This document shows, one piece after another, positions 12,262 through 25,382 of a DNA stretch of 64,000 nucleotides; positions within the stretch are counted from its first letter, which is position 1, and every line of letters starts with the position of its first letter. This stretch comes from Cercis canadensis (lineage: Eukaryota > Streptophyta > Magnoliopsida > Fabales > Fabaceae). Made by a program: the position numbers and the translations under genes. Below the pieces are notes generated by a model that worked only from the letters and a program-made list of their open reading frames with translations, was not told the DNA's origin and did no database searches. The stretch is from assembly GCA_003255065.1 (NCBI GenBank), contig QAOA01008462.1, positions 124,001-188,000 on the forward strand, written 5' to 3'.

Positions 12262-13624
12262 CCACCTGCCACACGCTTCCAGAGATCACCTGCATCAAGT
12301 TATAAGCAAACTTTATAAATGATGTCTCTCATTCATTTCAAAATTCTACAGACAACAGTTGAAAATATATCTATTATGTTACAGAACTGTAATTTTAATA
12401 CATAGGGAGCTGCTACTTCTACAAACACCTGTTGTACACAAAGATTTAAATAACTAAAAATCAAATTAGACAACCAGGAAAATATGAGGCAAAAGACATC
12501 ACTTTTAGCATTGAGGAGGTATAAGATTACTTAAAATGACAAAAAGTTAGCAAGCAAAATCAACATAGATCCATCAGTTTCTCATCTGTCCCAACATCAC
12601 TGAACTTTGTCCCTCACTTCTGCATATTTCACATATTTTAAGAGTTTCCAATAAGCTCAATTCACATACTTCATTTAACCCCATGCTGGGTTTCCTCTAG
12701 GGAGTTAAAATTGTGCGCAGAGACATTTAAGGGTGTATCCGTGTTCACTTGAAATCTCCACCAAAAATACTCATGGAGTCATGGGATGCTAAATACCCAC
12801 AACATGAAATAATTTTCAATGGCTATATATATCATTTAACAAAGTTGCCCTCACCAACGCCATAGCACCCAAGCTTTTCCTCAAAAACCACTCGCAACAA
12901 TGGGATAGCACATTGCGACTCTTGAGGGAAAGTAACGGGCAAGAAATAAGAACATAATTCGCACATATTTTTTTTTTAGCCTTTACTTAGCACAGATTCA
13001 TGAAGGAGACAGAGGATTACCTAGAAGTAAGGAGACAAAGGATTACCCACACACTAAATCTGAAATTTCAATTCCTCTTTCTCGATCTGTTCCCTTTCTC
13101 CCTGCTTAGGTCTCTCTGCTTCTATTCCTCTTGCTCTACCTCTGTCTCCATCTTTATTTGATACTCTTTCACTCTACACTCTTCTTTCTTTCCACCCTCT
13201 GTTCTTGCTCTCTATCGTTCTGTGGCGGCTATTCTTTTTTTTTCTTCGCTCTTCACCGTTTGGCTGGTTTAAACGGGATTTTAGGATTTGGGCCGATTCT
13301 GTTGTCTTTGTAACTGGACCTTCTGCTTTTGGATGATGGATAAGGGCAAACTTATCTGGGCTTTCGAATTTTAGATAACGTGGACTTGAGCCATGGGCGT
13401 GAGCTAATTTTTATAATATTTTTGAAGTTCGTTCAGTTCTTAGAACAAATCCAAAAAATATATAAAAGAAATTTCAAAATTTTTTAGGAAAATTATTTTG
13501 AAGTTCCTTTCTTTGGGTCAATAGCGTCAGCCACCAACACTGCTCTGCTCGATCTAGTTATCATGTGAAAAAAATAAGGAGGTTTGTTAGATATATATCA
13601 TATTATATAGAAATAATTAATGTG

Positions 13625-13627
<3 letters not shown>

Positions 13628-13657
<30 letters not shown>
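13628..13657. repeat. (TA)n microsatellite
   Basis: About 15 TA units lie in the PPOX/TRM9 spacer. The tract is likely length-polymorphic. Confidence 0.9.
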
Positions 13658-13661
<4 letters not shown>

Positions 13662-13875
13662 TATTTTTAAATTTGTTTAAAAAAATAAAATTAATTAATT
13701 TTATATTTAATAAAATATAATAATTATGTATATTTATTATGTCAATATAATATGACATATATATATAATATCTTAAAATTTATAATTACATACTTTTATA
13801 TTTTAGTTATTTTTTAAGTGTCCTGCCTACGAAGAAAGCAAGTGTTTGAGACACATAATATTAATATCTTTTGAC

Positions 13876-13879
<4 letters not shown>

Positions 13880-13915
<36 letters not shown>
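13880..13915. repeat. (TA)n microsatellite
   Basis: About 17 TA units, roughly 470 bp upstream of the PPOX start codon. Confidence 0.9.
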
Positions 13916-13919
<4 letters not shown>

Positions 13920-14382
13920 TTCCCTTTTTTTAATAAATTTAAAGAATTTCTTATACTCAAACCAAACCTTTATGAAAATATTTTTTTAGTAGATGACACT
14001 TGATTGAATAAATTTTTAAAATTACCTATTCACTTAGAGTTATCATCACATGTTTTTAGTATTTTTTTTCTGATAAAATGTTTTTAGTAGTTATTGTGAG
14101 CCTACAATGATCATTAGTATAGAACTAAATAAATTTTTCTTTTAATTTTTGAAATCAAACAACAATTTTTTCTTTAAAAATATTAAAAAATGTAAAGTAA
14201 TTTTTAGAACTCTCATATAGCCAAAGAGAAATATATGAAAAAAAAAATATGGACAAAATCTTACGGTACATGGGCAGAATTCTAACCAGTTGCAACCGAG
14301 CCAGGTCTTGGACATTTCCTCTTGAAGATAACAAAGTGGGTTGTTAATCTCTCTTTCATAGATTCTCTCTTGTGTACCAGTT

Positions 14383-17300
14383 ATGGCTACCCTCACCGAC
14401 CTCCCTGCATTCTCAACAACCCAAACCCTTCTACAGCCAACGGCGTCATCCATTAATTCTCGAACCTCTTTCTTCTGCCCACTTATCCCTTTCTCCTCAC
14501 GTTCTCCACCAAATCGAAGAATTACTTGTATTCGCTCTAATGTACGGTGTTCCATTGCCGAGGAATCCACGGTATCTCCAGCAAAAACCAGTGGACAATC
14601 CAGTTCCAACGGCAAAGACTCTACCTCGGTGGACTGCGTAGTTGTTGGCGGCGGTATCAGTGGCCTCTGTATCGCACAGGCCCTTTCCACCAAGCATGGC
14701 TATGTCGCTGCAAATGTGATTGTCACCGAGGCCAGAGACCGGGTTGGTGGTAACATCACTACTATTGAGCGGGATGGCTATCTTTGGGAAGAGGGTCCTA
14801 ACAGTTTTCAGCCCTCTGATCCTATGCTCACCATGGTGGTATGTACCTTGTCAACCCTAATTGAGGCGTTTTCTTTCCCATTTTATTTAATCTTATTCAA
14901 TGTTTACGTTCATAGTTAGATTTTGTTTTTGTTAGTGAGCTGTGTGATTGCGTGGTAGGCTCAATGTCAGCATTGTCAATTTGACATTGAGTAGTGCGGC
15001 GTAAAGAACATTTTTTATTAGATATGTGAGCCTTTGAACGAGAGTGTAATTCGATGCTGAAGGAATTCCTATCACTTCTATGTAGGTTATTTTTTTAATC
15101 TATCAAGTTGCAAAGATTTTATGGACAATGTCATTGTGGTTTGGTGGCGTTTCTCTGGCTAGATTATTGATTCTTTCTTTTTGCATTTGTTAGGTGGACA
15201 GTGGTTTGAAGGATGACCTTGTTCTGGGTGACCCTAATGCACCTCGATTTGTTCTATGGAATGGAAAATTGAGGCCAGTACCTTCAAAGCCTACTGACTT
15301 GCCTTTCTTTGACCTGATGAGCATAGGTGGGAAACTCAGGGCTGGCTTTGGTGCCCTAGGCCTTCGGCCTCCTCCACCAGTTTGTCCTCTTAATCCCTTT
15401 CTTCGTTTTATTATGCTATTTCAAATACATATGTGCAGGAATCAAAGACACTGTTCTTGAATTGAGTTTCTCATATATCATAATGTTGACGAAGGTGACA
15501 GGGTCATGAGGAGTCAGTTGAAGAATTTGTGCGCCGTAACCTTGGTGATGAGGTTTTTGAACGCTTGATAGAGCCTTTCTGTTCAGGTTAGAGCCAACGA
15601 TCTATATCATGTACTGGTTTTCTCTGTTTCTGGATTCTCCATGTCGCCTTTTTCACCAATCTTCTATTAATATGTGCTGATAGAATTTCAAATTTCTTTT
15701 GGAATTTGGAACCAATAATACGGGTCTTTGATCCATCAAATGTACTCCATTAACGAAGTCCATTCTTTTTTAATAGGCCTGTCACAGAATATGGTGGCTT
15801 TCACATTTTACAAAGCTAAAAACTTGATATACAACATTAACTAAAGACAAATTTTCCATTTAAGACTGTTCAAGATTATAGAAATACATTGTTTTACTTT
15901 CTTTCTCTTCTTTAGAAAAAAAGGATTGATTCAAAAATTGGACTTGCACTCCTACTGCAAATATATTCTAAATAATCAACTTTTACATTTCCATGAAAAA
16001 CTAGACTGCATCCTGTACCTTCTTTTGCACTCAATTAGTTGAGTTTATTTCATGTAACTTTTCTCTCTCATCACGGCACTTTGTTTTGTTTAATATATGT
16101 ATTTTCAGTACTTTATTTGAAAATGCTACTGCTTACCTGATTCCTGTTATATACAGGTGTATATGCTGGTGATCCTTCAAAGTTAAGCATGAAAGCAGCA
16201 TTTGGGAAAGTCTGGAGACTGGAGCAAAATAGTGGTAGCATAATTGGTGGCACTTTCAAAGCATTACAGGAGAGAAATAGTGCTTCCAAACCCCCTCGAG
16301 ATCCGTAATAATATGTTTGCTCTAGAGCTTGTCTAATTTGTACAATAATTTATGGTTGGTTCCCTGATTTAAGTAATCATTCAGGCGTCTGCCAAAACCA
16401 AAAGGCCAAACTGTTGGATCTTTTCGGAAGGGACTTACCATGTTGCCAGATGCAATTTCTAAAAGGTAACCTGTGTTGGAAAGTACTGATGTGCTAATTG
16501 GATTACTGATGCAGTATTCTCTGGATTGATGATCCTAGTGAATTATGTTCCCCTTGGCAGGTTAGGTAACAAAGTGAAATTATCTTGGAAGCTTTCAAGT
16601 ATCAGTAAACTGGATAACGGAGAGTATTCTTTGACATATGAAACACCAGAAGGAGTGGCTTCTTTGCAGAGCAAATCTGTTGTCATGACCATTCCTTCCT
16701 ATGTTGCGAGTACACTGCTCCATCCTCTATCTGTATGTTTCTTTCTTAAATGAGGTTTATATCGATTATCATGATATTTTGTGGGTGGAATGTTTGAACT
16801 TTTTTCAGACTCATCACAATTATTTGTGTGTGCATGTGGGTTGGGGGTTTGTGTGTGTGTATGTGCTGCATGTATGTACAATGTTTTTTTTGTTTTTTGT
16901 GATGTGGATACCTAGATGGGTTCGCATGTTTGTGCTTATGTGATTTCATGCCTATGATTCCACATGTCTTCAGCTAATGTTCTATGAATCTTTTTAGTGT
17001 TGATTTAATCTGCAACATCTTATCTTTTTTATATTTTTTGTGGGGAAATACTGTATCAAGACCACCTGTTATTCCATCATTTCTATATCAGAAGGGTCTT
17101 CATTATTCAGAAAACTGGTATTTTAATTTGTAATTTTACATGCGTGCATGATTTTGAGATTTTTTCAGTAGTTAGCAGATTCTAAGCTGGTCAAACATAT
17201 CTGGTATACTTATTTCAGAATTGAAATAGAGCCGTACACAAGCTTGGCACAAATGCTATAGGTAGTGTATTTTTCTGTCTATAGGGCTGAGGAAACCAAT

Positions 17301-18764
17301 ATTCTTATATCAGAGTTCCGGTTTCTTTTTGTGCCCAAGTGTGAAAGGTTGAGCTAGAAAGGGGTATATAATTTGAGGTTTTGTTTTCTTACATAAGAAA
17401 ACAAGATTTTTTATACATTTTGTTGAGATATATTACTAATTAGTGAGACATTTAGAGTCTACTGCTAAAGCCAGGGTTCCGTAACAACACTTGTGAATTG
17501 GGCTTTTGCTTGGTTAGAGTCTAATAATTGGAATGCTTGTCAATGAATAAGTTGCTGGAATGGACAATTTGTTGCATGAGAGTGGATCAATGTATACATT
17601 GGGGTAGTTATTCACTTATTACTGACAATCTTTTTCTCTCTACAGACAGTTGCTGCAGATGCACTTTCTAAATTTTACTACCCTCCAGTTGCTGCAGTGT
17701 CCATATCCTATCCAAAAGAAGCTATTCGAACCGAATGCTTGATAGACGGTGAATTTAAGGGGTTTGGTCAATTGCATCCACGCACCCAAGGAGTGGAAAC
17801 ATTAGGTGAGGCTTATAACGCTTACTTTTAGGTTTACACATGCTTTTTAATTATCATTCAAGTTTTATATTGGGGACTGTAGTTTGATGAATGTTTTGAG
17901 GTGTTCTTCCAAGTTTGATAATGAGGGCAATAACACATTTGTGGGTTTTACAGGAACTATATACAGCTCATCACTTTTCCCTAACCGGGCTCCACCTGGA
18001 AGGATTCTACTCCTGAATTACATTGGAGGGGCAACCAATCCTGGGATCTTATCGAAGGTTTTACAACTCTTAAATGAAACATGAAATTTAGTTGATATGG
18101 ATGCAAACTTTCGAGCTTTTATGGTGGCAAATTAGGTTAACATAAATTTATTTTTCTCGGAAACTCTTGGGGTTCTGTAGAGAACCATTCACGTGTTTTC
18201 CACCTGGCTGTTTAAAAACTTGACCCCACAGTATTGTTTCAAATGTTTATGCCTAGATCATCAATGGTCCTCGGTTTCAGTATCATCTTTGCAATTTAAC
18301 TTGCAAGATTGGATCCAGTGCCGTGACGAAATTCTAATTACTTTTTATTATTATAATGAAACTAGTTTCTTTTCTTTCATGAAGAGCAGTGTGTCATTTT
18401 GTGATTACTGGATTTGTTACTTTTTCCATCTAATTCCTACTAAAGCCTCTCCCTTTAATGGCAGACGGACAGCCAACTCGTCGAAGCAGTTGATCGGGAT
18501 TTGAGGAAAATCCTTATAAACCCAAATGCCAAGGATCCATTTGTATTGGGTGTGAGAACATGGCCTCAAGCTATTCCTCAGTTCTTAATCGGCCATTTTG
18601 ATCTTCTAGAAGCTGCCAAAGCTGCTCTCAGAGATACTGGGTTTGAAGGGCTGTTTCTTGGGGGCAATTATGTGTCTGGTGTTGCCTTGGGACGATGTGT
18701 AGAGGGAGCTTATGAGGTTGCGGCTGAAGTAAATGATTTTCTGTCACAGAGAGCATTCAAATAG
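14383..18764 (+). CDS. PPOX1: Protoporphyrinogen IX oxidase, chloroplast (PPOX/HEMG1)
   Basis: FAD enzyme that oxidises protoporphyrinogen IX to protoporphyrin IX, the last step shared by heme and chlorophyll synthesis; it is the target of diphenyl-ether-type herbicides. Nine coding exons: 14383-14838, 15194-15379, 15502-15586, 16157-16304, 16385-16465, 16561-16732, 17646-17805, 17954-18057, 18465-18764, giving 563 residues with all phases consistent. Residues 1-80 are Ser/Thr/Arg-rich with few acids, a chloroplast transit peptide. The dinucleotide-binding motif VVGGGISGL is at 87-95, followed by EARDRVGGN. The C-terminal FAD segment [20 protein letters not shown] is present in exon 9. The plastid isoform is favoured over mitochondrial PPOX2 by the transit peptide and by the neighbouring genes. 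The first ATG is chosen because the frame upstream is not conserved-looking and the transit peptide starts there. Confidence 0.96.
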
Positions 18765-20868
18765 TGTCGGGTATTTTTGGGCCAAGAAAAAGAGTGACAA
18801 ATTTTGGTGACATTTAGGAAAATTTGTAATGAGGAAGTTTGTCATCTTGTTGCTTCAGGTTTTTAGTGGCTCTGTTGCACATTGATGTAAATTCCCTTTG
18901 TTCTATTTCAGTAAGGTTGCAATCACTTTGCTATTCTCTTCTTCCCCTTCCCTAGATTTGTAAATTTCAGCCTGTTAGGTAAATCCAGGCCATGGTATAA
19001 CGTTGAAACAAAATAATTGCTTAAGTTGCACGACTTTAAAAAAAAAATTCAGTGTCGTCGTTTCTATATTTTGTTTGTATACTAGTTTTCTAATTTTATC
19101 TTGCTGCTCTAATCCTGATTCTTCTCATATACAGTACTCAATTTACCGTATTGAGCTACTAAAGTGCTCGACGTCTGGCCCGCGGAGCTGACTAAGGAGT
19201 GCATGTGTAGACATCTAATATTTAATAGATTTACATTGTGGTGACTCTGAATAGGAACGGAGACTTGGGAGAAGAAAATGGATGAACCGAGCATTGAACA
19301 GGAAAATTAGAACCTTTCCTGAAAGTGGGTCAAGCCCCCCTAGCAGCAGTAGTTGTGGGGACATTCTTACATGGGAGATTTCAAAAGACATCTCGAAAGT
19401 TTGACTAGTGAATGAAATTCAAAATTCCAAAGGGGATAGACATGATGACGGAGATGCAAAGCAATGAAAAACAAGCTGGTAGAACAGCAGCAATGACAAA
19501 GAAATTAGGCGATTCTGTCTTAACATTTCAAGACAAATCTACTTAGGCTATTGGAGGAAAAGAGGATGTGGGTTACAATCTGCTCTTCTAAGGTTCAACA
19601 CAAATACTGTGTTGGAGACCAAATGACAGATTGATGGCTAATCGAAGCAACCTTATGGTTGGGGTGGTGGGGAACATTTTACTTTTTCTTTTTCTCTCGT
19701 TTGTAAAAAATATATTCCTAAATCTCCTTCTATTAGCAATTTCCATTTCTTTAGATCCAAGCAATTACGTTCTTGTTCCCTTCTAAACTTGCGAATCAAT
19801 AAACAAAAGTTTATTCAACATGTGACTAGGTAAAATGAAATTGCCTTACACACGTGAATTGCACACGTGGGGGCGAGGTGTTGAACGAAGAATAGATGAA
19901 GAATGTAATATGCCTCACTTTGTGTCTTTTCTTTGCTTTGTTCTTTTTCTTGTGTTACTAAATAGAGTTGATTGCCTGTCCCCAATTAAGGAACTTGGGT
20001 ATCATTTCACCATTAAAAAAGTCTTACGCAGACTCACACTTGTCACGTTGTTCGGTGATTGATATTATGCCTTTTTTGTTATTGTTCATTGTGCATTGCT
20101 TTTAGATTTTTACTTGCCCTAAAAATTACCCATGCACAAAGGAAAATGAAAGAAAATGATAGCAAGCTTTGTCTAGTTGATTCTGCAAAAGGGATACCTG
20201 TCGCTAGCTCCGTGAATCAATCTGGTTCACAGAAGTTGTAATAAATTCATACAACTTCTTTTCATAAGTACGTTACGTAGCATTTTAAGAAAGTACATCA
20301 ATATGTTCCTTGGTATACAACAGTATTTGTAGCCTCACCAATACCAACGTCTTTATATATTTGGTCTCTGCATCCGAGGCCCCTCACGCGCAACACGATG
20401 ATTATATCCATTGAACATTTGAGTTATAGATTGCCTCAGTGAGTGTACAAGGTTTCAGATATCAATGTCCTTTTGTCCACATGAATTAATTTGCCCATAA
20501 ATTGTCTGCAGTCTAGGTTCATTCCCTCAAGCATACTCACCATCCCTGCCTACACGCTTTGTCTAACAATTGTCTCAATAGTAACTGTCAACACTGTCTT
20601 CCAATTTCCAATATAATGCCCTAATTTACTTTAAAAAAAAAAAAAAGACTTGAACCGGAGACGCTTGAATCAAATTTCCAATGAAATAAAAACATGGTAT
20701 AAATGCCAAGTTTGTTTTTTGTTGACACGTGTAGCTGTCGGCTAAATGACAACATTAATTCGGGTCTACCAAGCTGAGGAGGTCTTATTCATAGATCTCA
20801 CTCGCCTGTGTGTGTTTATTTAATGCCTTAAGGTGGCGGCTTGGTGTGTAATCTATTCTAGAACCAAA
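18765..20868. other. Spacer between PPOX and the Aux/IAA gene
   Basis: The first 200-250 bp are the probable PPOX 3' untranslated region. Beyond that I see no coding exon, RNA gene or clear transposon. Small open frames around 19003-19294 and 19835-20241 lack codon bias and recognisable motifs. The last few hundred bases should contain the Aux/IAA promoter. Confidence 0.55.
20571..20731 (+). promoter_or_regulatory. Aux/IAA upstream region: AuxRE-like and G-box motifs
   Basis: TGTCTC, the classical auxin-response element, is at 20571-20576. TTGAC followed by the palindrome ACACGTGT (G-box core CACGTG at 20726-20731) starts at 20722. Both lie 140-300 bp upstream of the Aux/IAA start codon. Such short motifs occur by chance, so the role is inferred from position. 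Confidence 0.4.
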
Positions 20869-21655
20869 ATGGGCAAAGCCTCTAGTTCTTCCTCATCTTC
20901 TATTAGCAGCACCAACCAAACTGCTTCCTCTCTGACACACCACAACTCAGGCCTTCCTACAGATCTTAGGCTTGGACTGAGCATTTCTGCTACTCAACAA
21001 GTTGGCTCTTCTCTTTCAAGGTATTCATCATATCAAACAAGAATTTAACTCAATTTCATATGGGTTTCTTGTCATTTCCCTGAATTAATGTTTGTGTCAT
21101 TCTCTCATATATGTAAAGGGGGGAAGCATCAGATTGGGCACCAACCCAGCGGCCGCTTGCTGCTGCTGAAATATATGACTGCAATGATCATAGCAGCTTC
21201 TTTGTGAAGGTCTATATGGAAGGCATTCCAATTGGGAGAAAACTTGATGTACTAGCTCATGATGGCTACCATGAGTTAGTGAAGACTCTTGAACACATGT
21301 TTGACACTACCATTCTCTGTTAAGTCTATTGCTAGTGCTATCTTGTTTTGTGTAATTTCTGATTGTTTCCTGATGAGTAAAAATAACATTGAGAAATGGT
21401 GTTTTTCAACAGGGGGAACTGAGATGGACAGAGTGCAATCAGAGAGATGTCATGTGCTAACTTATGAAGACGAAGAAGGGGACTTCTTGATGGTTGGGGA
21501 TGTTCCTTGGGAGTAAGTTTAACACTGGCTTCTCACAAACACATTTTGTTCCATCTAGGCAATCATTAATGTGTATGCTCTTTTGTTTGTGTAGAATGTT
21601 TTTATCCACCGTAAAGAGATTGAAGATCACCAGAATAGAGACATTTGGATGTTGA
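20869..21655 (+). CDS. Non-canonical Aux/IAA repressor (IAA20/IAA30 type)
   Basis: Nuclear repressor of auxin response that binds ARF factors. Four exons: 20869-21020, 21119-21318, 21413-21512, 21595-21655, giving 170 residues. Domain I is present as a [12 protein letters not shown] motif (31-39), which recruits TOPLESS. The degron of domain II (GWPPV/I) is absent: the corresponding region reads DWAPTQRPL (56-64), so TIR1/AFB-driven turnover is not expected. The PB1 domain is complete, with [10 protein letters not shown] (77-86, Lys81 on the basic face), the RK pair (91-92), and [13 protein letters not shown] (135-147) as the acidic OPCA motif, ending [11 protein letters not shown]. The Ser-rich start and the lack of domain II are the hallmarks of IAA20/IAA30. 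The true start is the ATG at 20869; there is no ATG upstream in frame. Confidence 0.93.
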
Positions 21656-22717
21656 ATGCATAGTATCTTCATCCTCCTGTTATTCCCAATTTTGTCATGT
21701 AGAGTGAGACTCAAACTCAATATAAGCACATCAGATCATGGTGCTCATGAGTGCAGTATGTTCCTAAGTTATAGATGTACATGCATAGCTCACTTTGTTC
21801 TTTCTTTGAGAATATGAAAATGAAAATGAATAGTTTATTTATTTCATCAGTCTTGTTCATTCACACTCCTACTTGCTTTATTTTTCACCTGGCTGGAAAT
21901 GAATCTTCCATCTTTGTATGATAACCAACAACTATCTCATCGCCCATTTTCCCCCAAATCTTAAGCCTCCATTCCTCCCCTTCCCACAAAGAAAACGAGG
22001 CGGAAAAAGTACAAAATCGAAGAGAGACAGTGAAGTTAAGTCTGAAAAGGATTTGTCCATGAAAATTGAATACAAAGGGACATTTTGATCTGTTATGGTG
22101 TGCAATGCTAGATGCGGAGGTGGGACTTGGGAGACAATCCCAGAATGTTTTTTTTTTTTTTTTCTAGGGCCAGAATGTTGTTGGACGCAGAAGTCGAGTA
22201 AATGCAGGGGTTGATTGCAACTAAAACATGAGCCCAATATGTGGTAAAAGGAAATTTAGATTTTCAGGCCCAGCAAGTTGTTGGGGCCACCCCAAAAGCC
22301 ATACTATAAGCTAATTCTTTTGGGTTTTTAATTGACCTTAAAAAAAAAATAGAAGAAAGAGAAGAGAGTAGGAGATTATTTTATAGTGTTTCTTCAATTA
22401 TAATTTAGAACATATGAAGAAAGGACGATAGGATAAGGTAGATCCAAATATTCATTAATCAAAAAATAAGGATAGACCCAAATACAGCTGATAATCAGAT
22501 ACCCAGATAAATGAGAATTAGATGTTGTTGTTCTTTGCCACTCTGTCGTCTAGCCACTGACACTATCCTTTAATAAAAACTATAAATTTGTTCTACTCAT
22601 AAATTCCAATTAAAAACTACAAACAGAAAGTTCCATGAACTATAGACATGCGCTTCCAGTTGCAGTACATTATTTAAGTAGCAGGAAAGATAAACCGAAA
22701 AGAAAAAAGCAAAAGGG

Positions 22718-23659
22718 TTAGAAGGATTTCTGATATGCACAATCTAAGTTGGGTCCTGTATCTACGTTAAACACTTTGGCATATCTTCGGAAGAAACCGA
22801 TCCGATCATTGACTCTTGCATCATTAGGAATTCCACATTCTAGTCCTCCATTGATTATGTTAGTCACCAACCCATAACCAGCGCTGCGATTAGCTGCTAT
22901 GTCTGCTTCTGTTGCCACATATTTCCCAACCATTACGTTGTGGCAAGATGGTTTTGGCAATTGCTCTGTCATCCAAAACCACAGAGCTGTTTTGAAGGCA
23001 ATCAATGAATTGTTTGCTACAATTTCCGGGTTCCTTAGCCCATCAAATCCCAAGGCCTTCCCTGCCGGCCCATAGTTAAAATTCCTGTAAAAAAAAAAAA
23101 AAAAAGAAATTCTCATACCCTTGTGAAATTTTAGTAATGTGAGCGTAGGTTCAACTGTTCAAGTTCAATTATAGAGTATGGTATACCAAGAAAGTTGAAT
23201 GGGTCCTCTGCCTTTGTAGCTTTTGCCTGGGTAACAAGGCCACTCTTTGTTGGTGGAGTCACAGTAGTCATTCTGAGGGTTAATTTCTTCCTTGAAACAC
23301 AATCCCCAAGCATAGGGTCCATCAGGTGCAGTAGCCCACCCACCTGTGGTCTCGTGCGAGATTTGAGCTAGAAATGCAGCAATCTCACGCTTGCGCGTGC
23401 TTGAACACCCTGTGCTACCGAATTGAGGGAAGTGTTTTGATGCTTCGATGAAGGACTCGTAGATGTAAAAGTCTTTGGCAGGGCATGCATTGTCATCTTT
23501 GTGTAGGAAAATTGAATCATAAAGCTTTTCGCTAATGAGAGAAGAGATGCGTGATCTAATGTGTGATACACGAGCTTCACCTCCCAAAGATGCAAAGTAG
23601 AGAAAAAATAGGAAGCTAGATAGAAAGAGATGCAAAGTAAAGCCAAATGAGAAAGCCAT
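22718..23659 (-). CDS. GH19 endochitinase without chitin-binding domain
   Basis: Secreted glycoside hydrolase family 19 enzyme expected to cut chitin in fungal walls. Two exons, 23659-23187 and 23084-22718, give 279 residues. Residues 1-28 are a hydrophobic signal peptide. There is no cysteine-rich hevein domain, so it is class II-like. The GH19 core starts near 35. [14 protein letters not shown] holds the first catalytic Glu (E103), and E125 in CFKEE fits the second by the usual 22-residue spacing. [19 protein letters not shown] spans the single intron. NAC, SHE, CF, YC and PC cysteines fit the usual disulphides, and the protein ends shortly after LDC, with no long vacuolar tail. A TATA box lies about 50 bp upstream. 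It is probably pathogen-responsive, inferred from family. Arabidopsis has a chitinase gene next to PPOX at the matching position. Confidence 0.93.
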
Positions 23660-23707
23660 TTGCTCCTGTGTTGGCGGGGAATGAGATTATGAGAATGAGC
23701 AAGGGGG

Positions 23708-23715
23708 CTTTTATA
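23708..23715 (-). promoter_or_regulatory. TATA box of chitinase gene
   Basis: TATAAAAG on the minus strand, about 50 bp upstream of the chitinase ATG. A W-box core (TTGACAT on the minus strand) is at about 23746-23752, as expected for a defence gene. Confidence 0.6.
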
Positions 23716-24152
23716 GACAAATATCTTAGTTTGGAATAGGGGAAATGTCAATACTCGATAAAAGAAGGAGTTTGAATCCCGCAAATTAAAAAGTAAGAGG
23801 GGGTGAACAGTGGAGGTCAGAGGTCATTGTTTTTTATTCCTCTTGCATTATGCATTTACTTGGCCATTAAAATTATTAAAAAAAACATATGCAGCATGTT
23901 ACCTTGATGGAAAATTGTTTTAAAAAAAATGGGGATGTTGACATAGGCCGCAAGACAGACCCCTGAATAAGATATGAGTATCGGCCTGCAGGTTTTATTT
24001 GGGCACGACACCGCAACAGTTGAAAGAAATGTTCAAATGTTATTCCCTTATAAGTAGAGAAGAGTAATAATTAAATATATAGATGACTGAAAAATGAAAA
24101 TTAATAATCTATTAATCATCACAGATCATAATGCTTTAAATATATATTGCTT

Positions 24153-24483
24153 ATTTTTAAATCTTCCTGTTAACTAACTACTGCCAGAGTCAGAGACATC
24201 ATTTTCGTAACTATGTCTTGCCATTGTTGATTCATATATATGTTCTATATTCGTTCTTACTGTTAGTTATTTTAGAACTCAAGTCTTTTTTTTTGTTTTG
24301 GACTAAAACGGCCAGCTNATTTTTAAATCTTCCTATTAACTAACTACTGCCAGAGTCAGAGACATCATTTTCGTAACTATGTCTTGCCATTGTTGATTCA
24401 TATATATGTTCTATATTCGTTCTTACTGTTAGTTATTTTAGAACTCAAGTCTTTTTTTTTGTTTTGGACTAAAACGGCCAGCT
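24153..24483. other. N-joined duplicated contig ends
   Basis: 24153-24317 and 24319-24483 are 165-bp direct copies separated by a single N at 24318. One mismatch is visible (CCTGT versus CCTAT). The exact adjacency to an N points to two overlapping contigs placed end to end rather than merged. Confidence 0.85.
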
Positions 24484-25382
24484 CATCCCCATTTTACTAG
24501 TTTTAGTTGAGAGCTAGCATGAAAGGAATTAGAGATGACAAAATAGCTCAATTGCACCGAAACGACTAAATAAGACACGTCCCCGTTTTGGGAACGGGGA
24601 CGAAACGCCAAACGTGTTCCACAGGGAGAAAATGCCGAAAAATTGACATGGTGTAGTAGTTAATAACGGCCATCCAAAGTGACTTAACACATTGCATTAT
24701 GCATATGAATCGTATGAGATAAGCAGCGGGATGAACGGAAGGAATCAAGGTTATAGCAAGTGCTCCCAATCAGAAAAGCATTAAGACAAATCTAAGCATG
24801 GGTTGGGTTGATAGTTGACTTGACTAGATCAATGCGCGTACAAGCCCAAACACCAATCTTATTTTGATTTTCTGATATATCCTAAAGGTTTTGCAGCGAG
24901 CTACTGGGTTGTGGGTGGCTGGCGTAGGGCAGGGAAGCAACCATTGCCTCAAGAGTCAAGCCTAAACGAAATGATGGTTAAAAATGTTGGATTGATCTTT
25001 CTTCGTTTCCTTTCCTTTGTTGTTTAGTTGCATATGAGTCATATCTTTTGTCGTATTGTTATATCTCATTAGGCAATTAACATCTTATTGTTGGGTGAGC
25101 AAATAAGCAATACAGGTTTGTCATGAAGAGAAAACACACTTAAGACGAGACGACTGACTTAGTCCGCGTACTCTCCACTTCACCCAACCAAGAACTGGGG
25201 GAAAAATTTTAACAAAAAATTCTTATTAAATGTGAAATGATAGAATGAGTTAGTTAATCTAATTTCTTTTTTATGAGTCTAGTTAAATACAATGAATCTT
25301 ACTATTTTTTAAATAAAAAAATCTATGTAACATTAGCTGGCGATTCCCTCTTCTCTTTTTTTTTTTCTTTTTTCTTTTTTTT

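Larger units (their letters stand above)
12262..14382. other. Divergent spacer between TRM9-like gene and PPOX, with AT microsatellites
   Basis: No gene is seen. The left part (12262 to about 13300) probably carries the spliced leader and promoter of the TRM9-like gene; a splice acceptor before its ATG shows at least one upstream leader exon. The right part (about 13440-14250) is extremely AT-rich and holds two long (TA)n tracts, at 13628-13657 and 13880-13915. The PPOX promoter should lie in the last few hundred bases. Confidence 0.6.

Noticed and set aside
14142-14693. Minus-strand open frame of 183 codons over the PPOX first exon
   Set aside because: It is antisense to a clear transit peptide and FAD-motif exon; its protein has no motif and runs into AT-rich DNA.
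24153-24483. Apparent tandem duplication
   Set aside because: The copies meet exactly at an N with one SNP, so it is better read as an assembly join than a biological repeat.
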